Origin: CAYNNQ01 sp051748085
GTDB taxonomy: Bacteria > Desulfobacterota > Desulfovibrionia > Desulfovibrionales > Desulfonatronovibrionaceae
Assembly (NCBI GenBank): GCA_051748085.1
Contig: JBNJHA010000092.1
Coordinates: 1-7,345, forward strand
Direction: 5' to 3'
DNA: 7,345 nt
Each line of letters opens with the position of its first letter. Position 1 is the stretch's first letter. Shown here in pieces: positions 1 to 5,579 of this stretch. The position numbers and the translations under genes are program-made. The notes beneath the pieces were generated by a model that saw only the letters and a program-made list of their open reading frames with translations, did no database searches and was not told the DNA's origin.

Positions 1-909
1 AGCCTTGAATGCCGGGGCATTGGCCTGATTTTCCAAAATCCATTCCCGGGCGAATTTCCCGTTCTGAATTTCATCCAGGATTTTACCCATTTCCTCTTTT
101 GCGGTTTTGCCGATAACCCGGGGACCTCGAGTATAATCGCCGTATTCAGCCGTTTCACTGACAGAATAACGCATATTTTTCATTCCGCCTTCATAAATCA
201 AATCCACTATAAGCTTTAGCTCGTGCAGACACTCAAAATAAGCGATTTCCGGTTGGTAACCGGCTTCGACCAGAGTTTCAAAACCGGATTTGACCAGTTC
301 GCTGACACCACCGCAAAGTACTGCCTGCTCGCCGAAAAGATCTGTTTCGGTTTCTTCCTCAAAAGTAGTCTGAATTACACCCGCCCGTGTACAGCCAATG
401 CCGTAGGCATAAGCAAGTGCCTTTTCCCAGGCCTTTCCGGAAGCATTCTGATAAACTGCAGCCAGGGCCGGAACTCCCCCGCCGCTTTCATATTCACGAC
501 GAACAAGATGTCCGGGAGATTTGGGTGCGACCATTATTACGTCAATGTCATCCGGCGGGACTATCTGATTGTAATGAATATTAAATCCGTGACTAAAAAC
601 CAGTGTTTTGCCGGGAGACAATGCAGGCAGTATATCATTTTCATATACCTTGGGCTGCACTGTGTCCGGAACCAGTATTTGAATCACATCCGCCTGCTTA
701 CACGCTTCAGCGGCACTGACCGGTTCAAAGCCATGTTTTTTGGCCAATTTCCAATTAGCGCTGCCCGAGCGCTGTCCAACCAGGACTTTGAAACCGGATT
801 CTTTCAGGTTCTGAGCATGGGCATGCCCCTGGCTGCCATAACCAAGAACCGCAATAATAGAATCTTTCATGACCGCGATGTCGGCATCCGCCTCGTAATA
901 AACCTGCAT
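1..909 (-). CDS. ilvC: Ketol-acid reductoisomerase, class I, NADP-dependent type (3'-partial)
   Basis: This enzyme isomerises and reduces 2-acetolactate (or 2-aceto-2-hydroxybutyrate) to the dihydroxy acid, the second common step of valine, leucine and isoleucine synthesis in the cytosol. The visible 303 residues start MQVYYEADADIAV. A Rossmann fingerprint GYGSQGHAHAQ lies at 23-33. The loop GQRSGS (45-50) has the Arg and Ser residues that bind the NADPH phosphate, so NADPH is the inferred cofactor. The class I catalytic set is all present: H107, K130, D190, E194, E226, E230 and S251. The frame is open to the window edge, and class I enzymes are about 330-340 residues, so roughly 30 C-terminal residues lie outside. 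The ATG at 909-907 has a strong AAGGAG (920-915) five bases upstream. It follows ilvN after 117 bases. Identification is secure. Confidence 0.97.
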   Translation of the reverse strand, partial: MQVYYEADADIAVMKDSIIAVLGYGSQGHAHAQNLKESGFKVLVGQRSGSANWKLAKKHGFEPVSAAEACKQADVIQILVPDTVQPKVYENDILPALSPGKTLVFSHGFNIHYNQIVPPDDIDVIMVAPKSPGHLVRREYESGGGVPALAAVYQNASGKAWEKALAYAYGIGCTRAGVIQTTFEEETETDLFGEQAVLCGGVSELVKSGFETLVEAGYQPEIAYFECLHELKLIVDLIYEGGMKNMRYSVSETAEYGDYTRGPRVIGKTAKEEMGKILDEIQNGKFAREWILENQANAPAFKA

Positions 910-914
910 ATTTT

Positions 915-920
915 CTCCTT
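915..920 (-). promoter_or_regulatory. Ribosome binding site of ilvC
   Basis: On the minus strand AAGGAG precedes the ilvC ATG by five bases. This supports the start at 909 and shows that ilvC can be translated independently of ilvN, which ends more than 100 bases upstream. Confidence 0.85.
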
Positions 921-955
921 TGGAATTTTTTTTATATGGTGAATAGTTAGTTCTT

Positions 956-1004
956 ATCCGGAAGTTAAAAAATTTTCGGATTTAGAAAGATAAGGTTTCC
1001 GGAT
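956..1004 (-). repeat. Inverted repeat in the ilvN-ilvC spacer
   Basis: The 117-base spacer 910-1026 holds ATCCGGAA at 956-963 and its exact complement TTCCGGAT at 997-1004 (plus-strand reading), separated by 33 bases. A degenerate third copy (TTTTCGGAT, 973-981) lies between them. In the transcript the arms could form an 8-bp stem. The upstream arm could instead join a small local hairpin (GTTTT, loop CATCCG, GAAAC on the minus strand), so the two folds would be mutually exclusive. The stem is not directly followed by a U-tract, so this is not a standard terminator. It may be an operator, a processing or stability element, or chance. No good -35/-10 pair for ilvC was found here. Confidence 0.45.
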
Positions 1005-1026
1005 GAAAACTGGTTAGTGATTTACT

Positions 1027-1509
1027 TCAGTTCTGTATACTGCGCCGCAACGCGGATGTCCCTGTCCGGGCAAACTCTTTTATGCCGAACTTCTGCAGTA
1101 AATTTATAATAGCCCTGATCTTTCCCTGATCTCCGGTTACCTCAAGAGTTAATTCATTCAAACTGACATCAACAACCTTGCATCTGAAAATATCCACTAT
1201 CCGCAAAATCTCGGCTCTGTTAGCCCCTTCAGCATTGACTTTGATCAAGACCATTTCTCTTTCCACGGTCTTCATGTCGGTCATGTCCACGACTTTGATG
1301 ACCGAGACTACTTTTCGCAACTGTTTTACAATTTGTTCAATAATTTGATCATCCCCACGGGTGGCGATGGTCATCAGGGATACACCTTTTTCCAGGGTCG
1401 GAGCAACATTCAGAGATTCAATATTAAAACCTCGACCGCTAAAAAGACCAGCAACCCGAGACAGGACTCCCGGTTCATTTTCAACCAGGACGGAAAGGAT
1501 ATGACGCAT
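1027..1509 (-). CDS. ilvN: Acetolactate synthase small (regulatory) subunit
   Basis: This regulatory subunit of acetohydroxyacid synthase activates the catalytic subunit and carries the feedback-inhibitor (valine) site. The 160-residue length is typical of the IlvH/IlvN long form. An N-terminal ACT domain (about 1-75) opens MRHILSVLVENEPGVLSRVA and is followed by the AHAS small-subunit C-terminal domain (about 83-157). N11, G14, N29 and A36, positions linked to valine binding or feedback in E. coli IlvH, are conserved, so a valine-sensitive enzyme is inferred. The ATG at 1509-1507 has AGGAG (1520-1516), which overlaps the ilvB stop codon at 1521-1519. The gap is only 9 bases and translational coupling is likely. 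It may equally be named ilvH by its closeness to E. coli IlvH. Confidence 0.97.
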   Translation of the reverse strand: MRHILSVLVENEPGVLSRVAGLFSGRGFNIESLNVAPTLEKGVSLMTIATRGDDQIIEQIVKQLRKVVSVIKVVDMTDMKTVEREMVLIKVNAEGANRAEILRIVDIFRCKVVDVSLNELTLEVTGDQGKIRAIINLLQKFGIKEFARTGTSALRRSIQN

Positions 1510-1515
1510 AACCGA

Positions 1516-1520
1516 CTCCT
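1516..1520 (-). promoter_or_regulatory. Ribosome binding site of ilvN overlapping the ilvB stop codon
   Basis: AGGAG on the minus strand shares its first two bases with the TAG stop of ilvB, six bases before the ilvN ATG. Ribosomes finishing ilvB sit on this site, which suits stoichiometric production of the two subunits. Confidence 0.85.
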
Positions 1521-3207
1521 AAACCAAAAGCATTTGCGTTAATGAAGCACCGGCCGGGACCATGGGGTAAACATTTTCCTCTGGCTCAACCAAAACATCT
1601 ACAATACAGGGTTTATCCGTCTCAAAAGCGGTTTTTAACGTGGATTTAAGTTCGCTTTTCTCTTCAACCCTAAAACCTGCAGCACCATAAGCCCTGGCAA
1701 GCTGAACAAAATCAGGATTTTTCTGCAGGCATGTCGAACAGTAATTTTTGGCATAAAAAAGCTCCTGCCATTGACGGACCATACCCAGATAGCCATTATT
1801 CAGGATGACTATTTTAACCGGGAGGTTATAGCTTATGGCCGTGGCCAGTTCCTGAATATTCATCTGGATGGAGCCGTCCCCGGCAATATCAATGACCAAT
1901 TTGTCCGGAAAGGCAATCTGCGCCCCTATGGCGGCCGGAAAACCGTATCCCATTGTCCCCAGTCCACCGGAAGTCAAAAGCGTCCTTGGAAACTTAAAAT
2001 GATAAAATTGAGCTGCCCACATCTGATTTTGGCCCACTTCTGTTGAAATTATGGCCTCGCCCTCGGACAATTTATAAATTTCTTCAACTACTTGTTGAGG
2101 TTTTATATGTTTTTGTTCATCAGTATAACGGACAGGCTGTTTTTCTTCCCAGGCCAATGTCTGATTGACCCAATCGGCATGCTTTTCGATCCAGTCAATA
2201 TCCTTAAAAGTTTTCATCTCCTGGTAAAGAGATTCCAGACCTAAACGGCAATCGGAAACAATAGGCAAATGAACTGAAACATTCTTTCTGATGGAGGTCG
2301 GATCAATATCAATATGAATAATTTTGGCCCTGGGAGCAAAAGTTTTTACCTTGCCGGTAACCCGGTCATCGAAACGGGCACCTACCGCGATCACGACATC
2401 GGCATTGTTTATAGCCATATTGGCCGCATAAATTCCATGCATGCCCAACATACCCAGCCAGAGCTGGTCATCTCCGGGGAAAACGCCCAGGCCCATCAAT
2501 GTTGAAGTGACCGGAATTCTGAAATTTCGGGCCATGTCAGTCAAAATCTGGCTGCCATCCGAAGAAATAACTCCGCCTCCGGCATAAATTATAGGTTTTT
2601 CCGCTCGAGACATAATCTTGGCCGCTTTCATAATCTGCTTTTTATGCGGAGTATAATGGGGATTATAGCTACGCAGAGAAATAGTCTCGGGATAATCAAA
2701 TACGGCTTTGGCCTGCATTACATCCTTGGGCAAATCAACAACTACCGGCCCTGGTCTGCCCGTGGAAGCCAGGTAAAACGCTTCCTTTATAGTGCCGGCC
2801 AGTTGACTGACATCAGAAACCAGATAATTATGCTTGGTGCACGGCCTGGTTATTCCCACGATGTCCACTTCCTGAAAAGCATCGTTGCCTATCAACGGAG
2901 TCGGAACCTGACCGGTAAAAATAACCATGGGGATTGAATCCATGTAGGCGGTGGCAATTCCTGTAACAGTATTCGTCGCACCGGGGCCGGAAGTTACGAG
3001 ACAGACTCCAACCTTGCCGGTAGCACGGGAATAGCCATCGGCAGCGTGTACAGCACCTTGTTCGTGTCTGACTAGAATATGCTGAAGGGGAAAATTCGGA
3101 ATTTCATCATAGATATCTATTACCGCCCCTCCGGGAAATCCAAAGATATGATCAATACCTTCCCGTTTCAGGCACTCCAGGAGTATTCTGGCCCCGGTCG
3201 TCTCCAT
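1519..3207 (-). CDS. ilvB: Acetolactate synthase large (catalytic) subunit
   Basis: This thiamine-diphosphate enzyme condenses two pyruvates to acetolactate, or pyruvate with 2-oxobutyrate to acetohydroxybutyrate, the first common step of branched-chain amino acid synthesis. I place the start at the ATG 3207-3205 (METTGARILL..., 562 residues), which has GGGAGGG eight or so bases upstream. The frame could extend 14 codons to 3249, but that would overlap the preceding gene and leave the family N-terminus unnaturally long. Domains: N-terminal TPP-binding (about 1-170, catalytic E49 in RHEQGAVHAADGY), central FAD/nucleotide-fold domain (about 190-325), and C-terminal TPP-binding (about 380-540) with GDGS at 443-446 and the NN pair at 470-471. 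P102, W480 and the PMVPAGASL tail agree with sensitive, biosynthetic AHAS rather than catabolic AlsS. It is coupled to ilvN downstream. Confidence 0.97.
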   Translation of the reverse strand: METTGARILLECLKREGIDHIFGFPGGAVIDIYDEIPNFPLQHILVRHEQGAVHAADGYSRATGKVGVCLVTSGPGATNTVTGIATAYMDSIPMVIFTGQVPTPLIGNDAFQEVDIVGITRPCTKHNYLVSDVSQLAGTIKEAFYLASTGRPGPVVVDLPKDVMQAKAVFDYPETISLRSYNPHYTPHKKQIMKAAKIMSRAEKPIIYAGGGVISSDGSQILTDMARNFRIPVTSTLMGLGVFPGDDQLWLGMLGMHGIYAANMAINNADVVIAVGARFDDRVTGKVKTFAPRAKIIHIDIDPTSIRKNVSVHLPIVSDCRLGLESLYQEMKTFKDIDWIEKHADWVNQTLAWEEKQPVRYTDEQKHIKPQQVVEEIYKLSEGEAIISTEVGQNQMWAAQFYHFKFPRTLLTSGGLGTMGYGFPAAIGAQIAFPDKLVIDIAGDGSIQMNIQELATAISYNLPVKIVILNNGYLGMVRQWQELFYAKNYCSTCLQKNPDFVQLARAYGAAGFRVEEKSELKSTLKTAFETDKPCIVDVLVEPEENVYPMVPAGASLTQMLLV

Positions 3208-3211
3208 TTTT

Positions 3212-3442
3212 CTATCCCTCCCTGGACTTGTATTTTTCCAGGAGTTCATTCATCCTGGTTTTTCCTTGCAGCTTTTGTTTTTTTATAGATTTTATTTCGC
3301 TTTCTTCCTGCGGAGTCAAAAAAGATTTGTTCTCAAATTTTTCCAATTGCTTCTCATACATCAAATGTTCATCCCAAAGCTTTTTTAATTCTTCATCCTT
3401 GTCTCCGAACTTGGCCAGCAATTCCAATTCGTATTGCTCCAT
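3212..3442 (-). CDS. DUF465 / YdcH-like small coiled-coil protein
   Basis: This 76-residue, highly charged protein of unknown function is predicted to be mostly helical. It resembles the DUF465 (YdcH) family through the segment KKLWDEHLMYEKQLEKFE (20-37) and the hallmark IKKQKLQGKTRM (53-64). There is no signal peptide or membrane segment. Two in-frame ATGs lie six bases apart. The first (3448) is only one base from the GGAG of the ribosome site (3453-3450), while the second (3442) is seven bases away, so I chose the second, giving MEQYELELL. The stop codon (3214-3212) is four bases before the ilvB ATG and overlaps the ilvB ribosome site. It follows yggU by 31 bases. The context suggests co-transcription with ilvB but does not reveal its role. 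Confidence 0.85.
   Translation of the reverse strand: MEQYELELLAKFGDKDEELKKLWDEHLMYEKQLEKFENKSFLTPQEESEIKSIKKQKLQGKTRMNELLEKYKSREG
3216..3222 (-). promoter_or_regulatory. Ribosome binding site of ilvB inside the end of the DUF465 gene
   Basis: The minus-strand GGGAGGG lies within the last codons of the DUF465 gene, about eight bases from the ATG at 3207. It decides the ilvB start in favour of 3207 over the longer frame from 3249, and implies coupling of the two genes. Confidence 0.8.
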
Positions 3443-3449
3443 GACCATT

Positions 3450-3455
3450 CTCCTT
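3450..3455 (-). promoter_or_regulatory. Ribosome binding site of the DUF465 gene
   Basis: AAGGAG on the minus strand lies one base from a first ATG (3448) and seven from a second (3442). Normal spacing favours the second ATG as the true start. Confidence 0.7.
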
Positions 3456-3473
3456 TTTATAAAGATGGTGTTT

Positions 3474-3776
3474 TTATTGATTGAACAGGACGGACCATTC
3501 CGGTTCCCGTTTGGTTTCGATCATAAAAATTTTTTCTCTTGTTTTACTGCCTTTATAAATATAAACCGCCTTTTTTTTCAATCCCAGTTTTTCGGCCAAA
3601 AAAACAGCCACGGCGGAATTAGCCTTGTTATCCACAGGAGGAGCTTGCACGCGCAATTTCAAAGAATTCCCGTATTCTCCGGATACCTGCGTCTTCTTGG
3701 CCTTTGGTTGAACGTGGACATGAATACACCATTTACCCGGCTCTTTAAAATCGACAAAAGCAAACGAGTCGGACAT
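3474..3776 (-). CDS. yggU: DUF167 (YggU) family protein
   Basis: This 100-residue cytosolic protein belongs to the DUF167/YggU family, which has a known fold but no firmly assigned biochemical role. Family signatures are clear: HVQPKAKKT (21-29), the central LKLRVQAPPVDNKAN (39-53), and the C-terminal GSKTREK (76-82), matching the usual G-x-x-S/T-R-x-K element. The length equals that of E. coli YggU. The ATG at 3776-3774 comes four bases after the divIVA stop, and no clear Shine-Dalgarno is visible, so translation probably depends on ribosomes finishing divIVA. In E. coli and many other bacteria yggU sits beside yggT. Here yggT lies two genes upstream with divIVA between them, which supports a shared envelope or division theme without proving one. 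Confidence 0.93.
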   Translation of the reverse strand: MSDSFAFVDFKEPGKWCIHVHVQPKAKKTQVSGEYGNSLKLRVQAPPVDNKANSAVAVFLAEKLGLKKKAVYIYKGSKTREKIFMIETKREPEWSVLFNQ

Positions 3777-3780
3777 AAAA

Positions 3781-4290
3781 TCAGGACTGCTTAGCCCGGG
3801 TCAAAAATTTTAACTTGTTTTCAGCTTCGTCCAATTCGTAATCTTCGTGGGTCGATTTTTCCAAGAGCTGGCGATGCGAATCAATAAGAGAGTTGAGGCT
3901 GACTTCAAATTGAGTTCGCTGTCTCTTCAATTCCGATATATCCTCATGTAATTCCGCCAATCTTTTATGGGCTTGATTCATTATACCCTCAGCCTTGTTC
4001 TGTGCCTCTTCGACAATTAATTTGGCCTGTTTGTGCGCGTTCGTTTTTACATCATCGACCATCTTTTGGGTTGAAATAAGAGTGCTCTGCAACACTCCTT
4101 CCCTACTTTTGAAATCAGAGACATTTTTTTCCAATTCCTCTACCCTGGCACCCAGAATTTCCCGTTGTTCAGCCAGGTCGCCTATTTGTTCGGCAACATC
4201 CTGAAGAAAGACATCAACTTCATGCCGATTATATCCAAAAAAACTTTTGCCGAATCTGGCGTGCAAAATATCGACCTTGGATATAGACAT
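3781..4290 (-). CDS. divIVA: DivIVA-family polarity/cell-division scaffold protein
   Basis: DivIVA proteins are coiled-coil scaffolds that bind negatively curved membrane at poles and septa and recruit partners. This 169-residue protein has the N-terminal lipid-binding domain (1-about 60): DILHARFGKSFFGYNRHEVD (7-26) aligns residue for residue with B. subtilis DivIVA. A long coiled coil follows (about 28-145) containing AKLIVEEAQNKAEGIMNQA (89-107), another hallmark. F17, the membrane-inserting residue, is present, but the adjacent Arg18 of B. subtilis is Phe here. The C-terminal tail (146-169) is charged and lacks family features I recognise. The ATG at 4290-4288 has AAGGAG (4303-4298) seven bases upstream. 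It appears to be the first gene of the run leading into ilvBNC, after a 201-base gap from yggT. Confidence 0.93.
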   Translation of the reverse strand: MSISKVDILHARFGKSFFGYNRHEVDVFLQDVAEQIGDLAEQREILGARVEELEKNVSDFKSREGVLQSTLISTQKMVDDVKTNAHKQAKLIVEEAQNKAEGIMNQAHKRLAELHEDISELKRQRTQFEVSLNSLIDSHRQLLEKSTHEDYELDEAENKLKFLTRAKQS

Positions 4291-4297
4291 AAAACAT

Positions 4298-4303
4298 CTC
4301 CTT
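4298..4303 (-). promoter_or_regulatory. Ribosome binding site of divIVA
   Basis: AAGGAG on the minus strand is seven bases from the divIVA ATG and fixes the start at 4290. Confidence 0.8.
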
Positions 4304-4350
4304 GAAATGTATTAAACAAAAAATATCTAGCAACTATTGACCATACTTGA

Positions 4351-4399
4351 AATATAATCTTTATGCTAGACTATAACCAATTTGCTTCTGTCTATGCAA
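4351..4399 (-). promoter_or_regulatory. Candidate sigma-70 promoters upstream of divIVA
   Basis: The 201-base gap 4291-4491 is AT-rich and holds no gene. On the minus strand two overlapping promoter-like pairs can be read. The first is TTGCAT (4399-4394), 18 bases, TATAGT (4375-4370). The second is TTGGTT (4380-4375), 18 bases, TATATT (4356-4351). Each has a near-consensus -10 and a poor -35. Either would give a leader of roughly 55-75 bases before divIVA. A TTGC-N10-GCAA dyad (about 4382-4399) overlaps the first -35 and could be an operator. Nearer yggT, 4438-4470 can form a weak AU-rich 8-bp stem (one G-U pair), not a convincing terminator. These are by-eye matches in AT-rich sequence. Confidence 0.4.
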
Positions 4400-4491
4400 C
4401 GACAAATTCATATTCAAGTTAACCACTTAAAACCAATGGAAAAAATAATACTTGGAAAATATTTTTCTCCCCGGTAGACTTACAATCGTTA

Positions 4492-4800
4492 TCAGCCCCC
4501 TACTCCCATGGTCATGGCCGACTGATACATGGACTGCACGAGAAATATTTTGACAAATTGAATGGCCAGCAGGACAACAATGGGTGAAAAATCGATTCCG
4601 CCCATATAAGTAAAGGGTATCCATTTTCTAATTCGGTAAAAGACCGGTTCGGTCAGGTTCCTCAGGATCCGGACGATCGGATTGTAGGGATCGGGGTTTA
4701 CCCAGGTGAGCAGGGCGGAAATTATAACTATCCAGAAATAAAGGGTCAGTACGGTATTCAGTACGCTGGCCACGGCCTGCAGAAAATTGGCAAGTAGCAT
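4492..4800 (-). CDS. yggT: YggT/YlmG family integral membrane protein
   Basis: This 102-residue inner-membrane protein is of the YggT (YlmG) family, linked in other organisms to cell division and envelope or osmotic functions, with no defined enzymatic activity. Two hydrophobic segments are visible at about 8-33 and 71-93. Between them sits the family signature WVNPDPYNPIVRILRNLTEP (33-52), then a basic RIRKW stretch (56-60) and GGIDFSPIVVLLAI (67-80). The ATG at 4800-4798 has GGAGG (4814-4810) nine bases upstream. It lies 48 bases after the HAD gene and 201 bases before divIVA. In Gram-positive bacteria ylmG sits close upstream of divIVA, and in E. coli yggT is beside yggU. Both arrangements are echoed here. 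Confidence 0.94.
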   Translation of the reverse strand: MLLANFLQAVASVLNTVLTLYFWIVIISALLTWVNPDPYNPIVRILRNLTEPVFYRIRKWIPFTYMGGIDFSPIVVLLAIQFVKIFLVQSMYQSAMTMGVGG

Positions 4801-4809
4801 ATAATAAGA

Positions 4810-4814
4810 CCTCC
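4810..4814 (-). promoter_or_regulatory. Ribosome binding site of yggT
   Basis: GGAGG on the minus strand is nine bases before the yggT ATG, inside the 48-base gap after the HAD gene. Confidence 0.75.
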
Positions 4815-4848
4815 GTTTTGCTTTAATTTTTTAACTGGTTACTTCGTT

Positions 4849-5517
4849 TTAAAGATTCTGCCCGAGAAATTCACGCAAGGTTATAAAGTCGGGTACATAC
4901 ATTCGACTCTGCAATTCTCGATTGTCAAAAGCCCAAAACGAAACTCCGGCCGCCTCGGCGGTTCTCTGGTCGATCACGGAATCACCAATAAAAGCAACCT
5001 GATCCGGATAAAGCTTCCAGGCATCCAATATACGGTGCAAACTTTCTGGATGCGGTTTGTTCCAGGCAACATGAGCCGCGGTTACTACCGGTTTAAAAAA
5101 ACCGGACATAGCAAAAAAATCCAGAACCATTTCCATTGTATTGGTCCGATTGGTATTAATGGCCCGTTTAATTTTTTTAGAACGTAAAAAATACAGACAT
5201 TCAAAAAGGCCTTCTGCCGGCTGCATATACGGTATAAGTTCGGAATAGGATATCCGGGAACGGATTTCCGGAATTTTGGGATGTAAATCCGGGGGCAGAA
5301 TATGACGCAATGATTCATTTACCGAATGGATATGAACATACTTTTCTTCATCTCTGGTCATTTCCGGAAGGTCCAGAAATGATCTGAACTTATTATAAAA
5401 TTTTATGTTCACTTGTTCGGAATCAAACAAGACTCCGTCGCAATCAAATACAATCCCCCTCAGCTTGCTGAGTTCCGGGAGCTTTAAAAAAGAATTACAT
5501 ATATACAATGGGGGCAC
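4849..5517 (-). CDS. HAD-superfamily hydrolase (phosphatase, Gph/beta-phosphoglucomutase-like)
   Basis: This 222-residue HAD-fold enzyme is probably a soluble phosphatase of small molecules; the substrate cannot be told. All four catalytic motifs are visible. Motif I is FDCDGVLFD, with nucleophile D25 and acid/base D27. Motif II is NTNR (121-124), with T122. Motif III is NKPHPES, with K154. Motif IV is GDSVID (178-183), with D179 and D183. A helical type-1 cap lies between motifs I and II (about 35-100). The start is uncertain: the longest frame begins with GTG (5517-5515) and has no good Shine-Dalgarno, only AAAAGA just before it. It leaves about 20 residues before motif I, longer than the usual 5-8. 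A TTG three codons later is the alternative. It lies 62 bases after the acyl-CoA synthetase and 48 before yggT. Confidence 0.88.
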   Translation of the reverse strand: MPPLYICNSFLKLPELSKLRGIVFDCDGVLFDSEQVNIKFYNKFRSFLDLPEMTRDEEKYVHIHSVNESLRHILPPDLHPKIPEIRSRISYSELIPYMQPAEGLFECLYFLRSKKIKRAINTNRTNTMEMVLDFFAMSGFFKPVVTAAHVAWNKPHPESLHRILDAWKLYPDQVAFIGDSVIDQRTAEAAGVSFWAFDNRELQSRMYVPDFITLREFLGQNL

Positions 5518-5579
5518 TCTTTTGTAATAGTTGAAAATTTTCGGCGCATATTTTTATGGAATAAAAAAAAGTCCATGCT

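Noticed and set aside
223..942. A 239-codon plus-strand open frame
   Set aside because: It lies antisense to ilvC, which has a complete catalytic set in the minus frame. The plus-strand product has no recognisable domain and an irregular composition, so it is a shadow.
3100..3460. A leader peptide or branched-chain amino acid attenuator before ilvB
   Set aside because: The region upstream of ilvB is the coding sequence of the DUF465 gene. It has no run of Leu, Val or Ile codons and no terminator-like hairpin.
3228..3794. A 188-codon plus-strand open frame with Phe/Ser-rich product
   Set aside because: It is antisense across the DUF465 and yggU genes. The Phe and Ser richness comes from reading Lys/Glu-rich coiled-coil codons in reverse, not from a real membrane protein.
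4427..4624. A 65-codon minus-strand frame overlapping the end of yggT
   Set aside because: It is an out-of-frame overlap with the family-conserved part of yggT, with no ribosome site and Cys/His content typical of a wrong frame.
5551..5567. Possible terminator between the acyl-CoA synthetase and HAD genes
   Set aside because: The 7-bp stem TTTTTAT/ATAAAAA with a 3-base loop is entirely A-U and has no following U-tract, so it is too weak for intrinsic termination.
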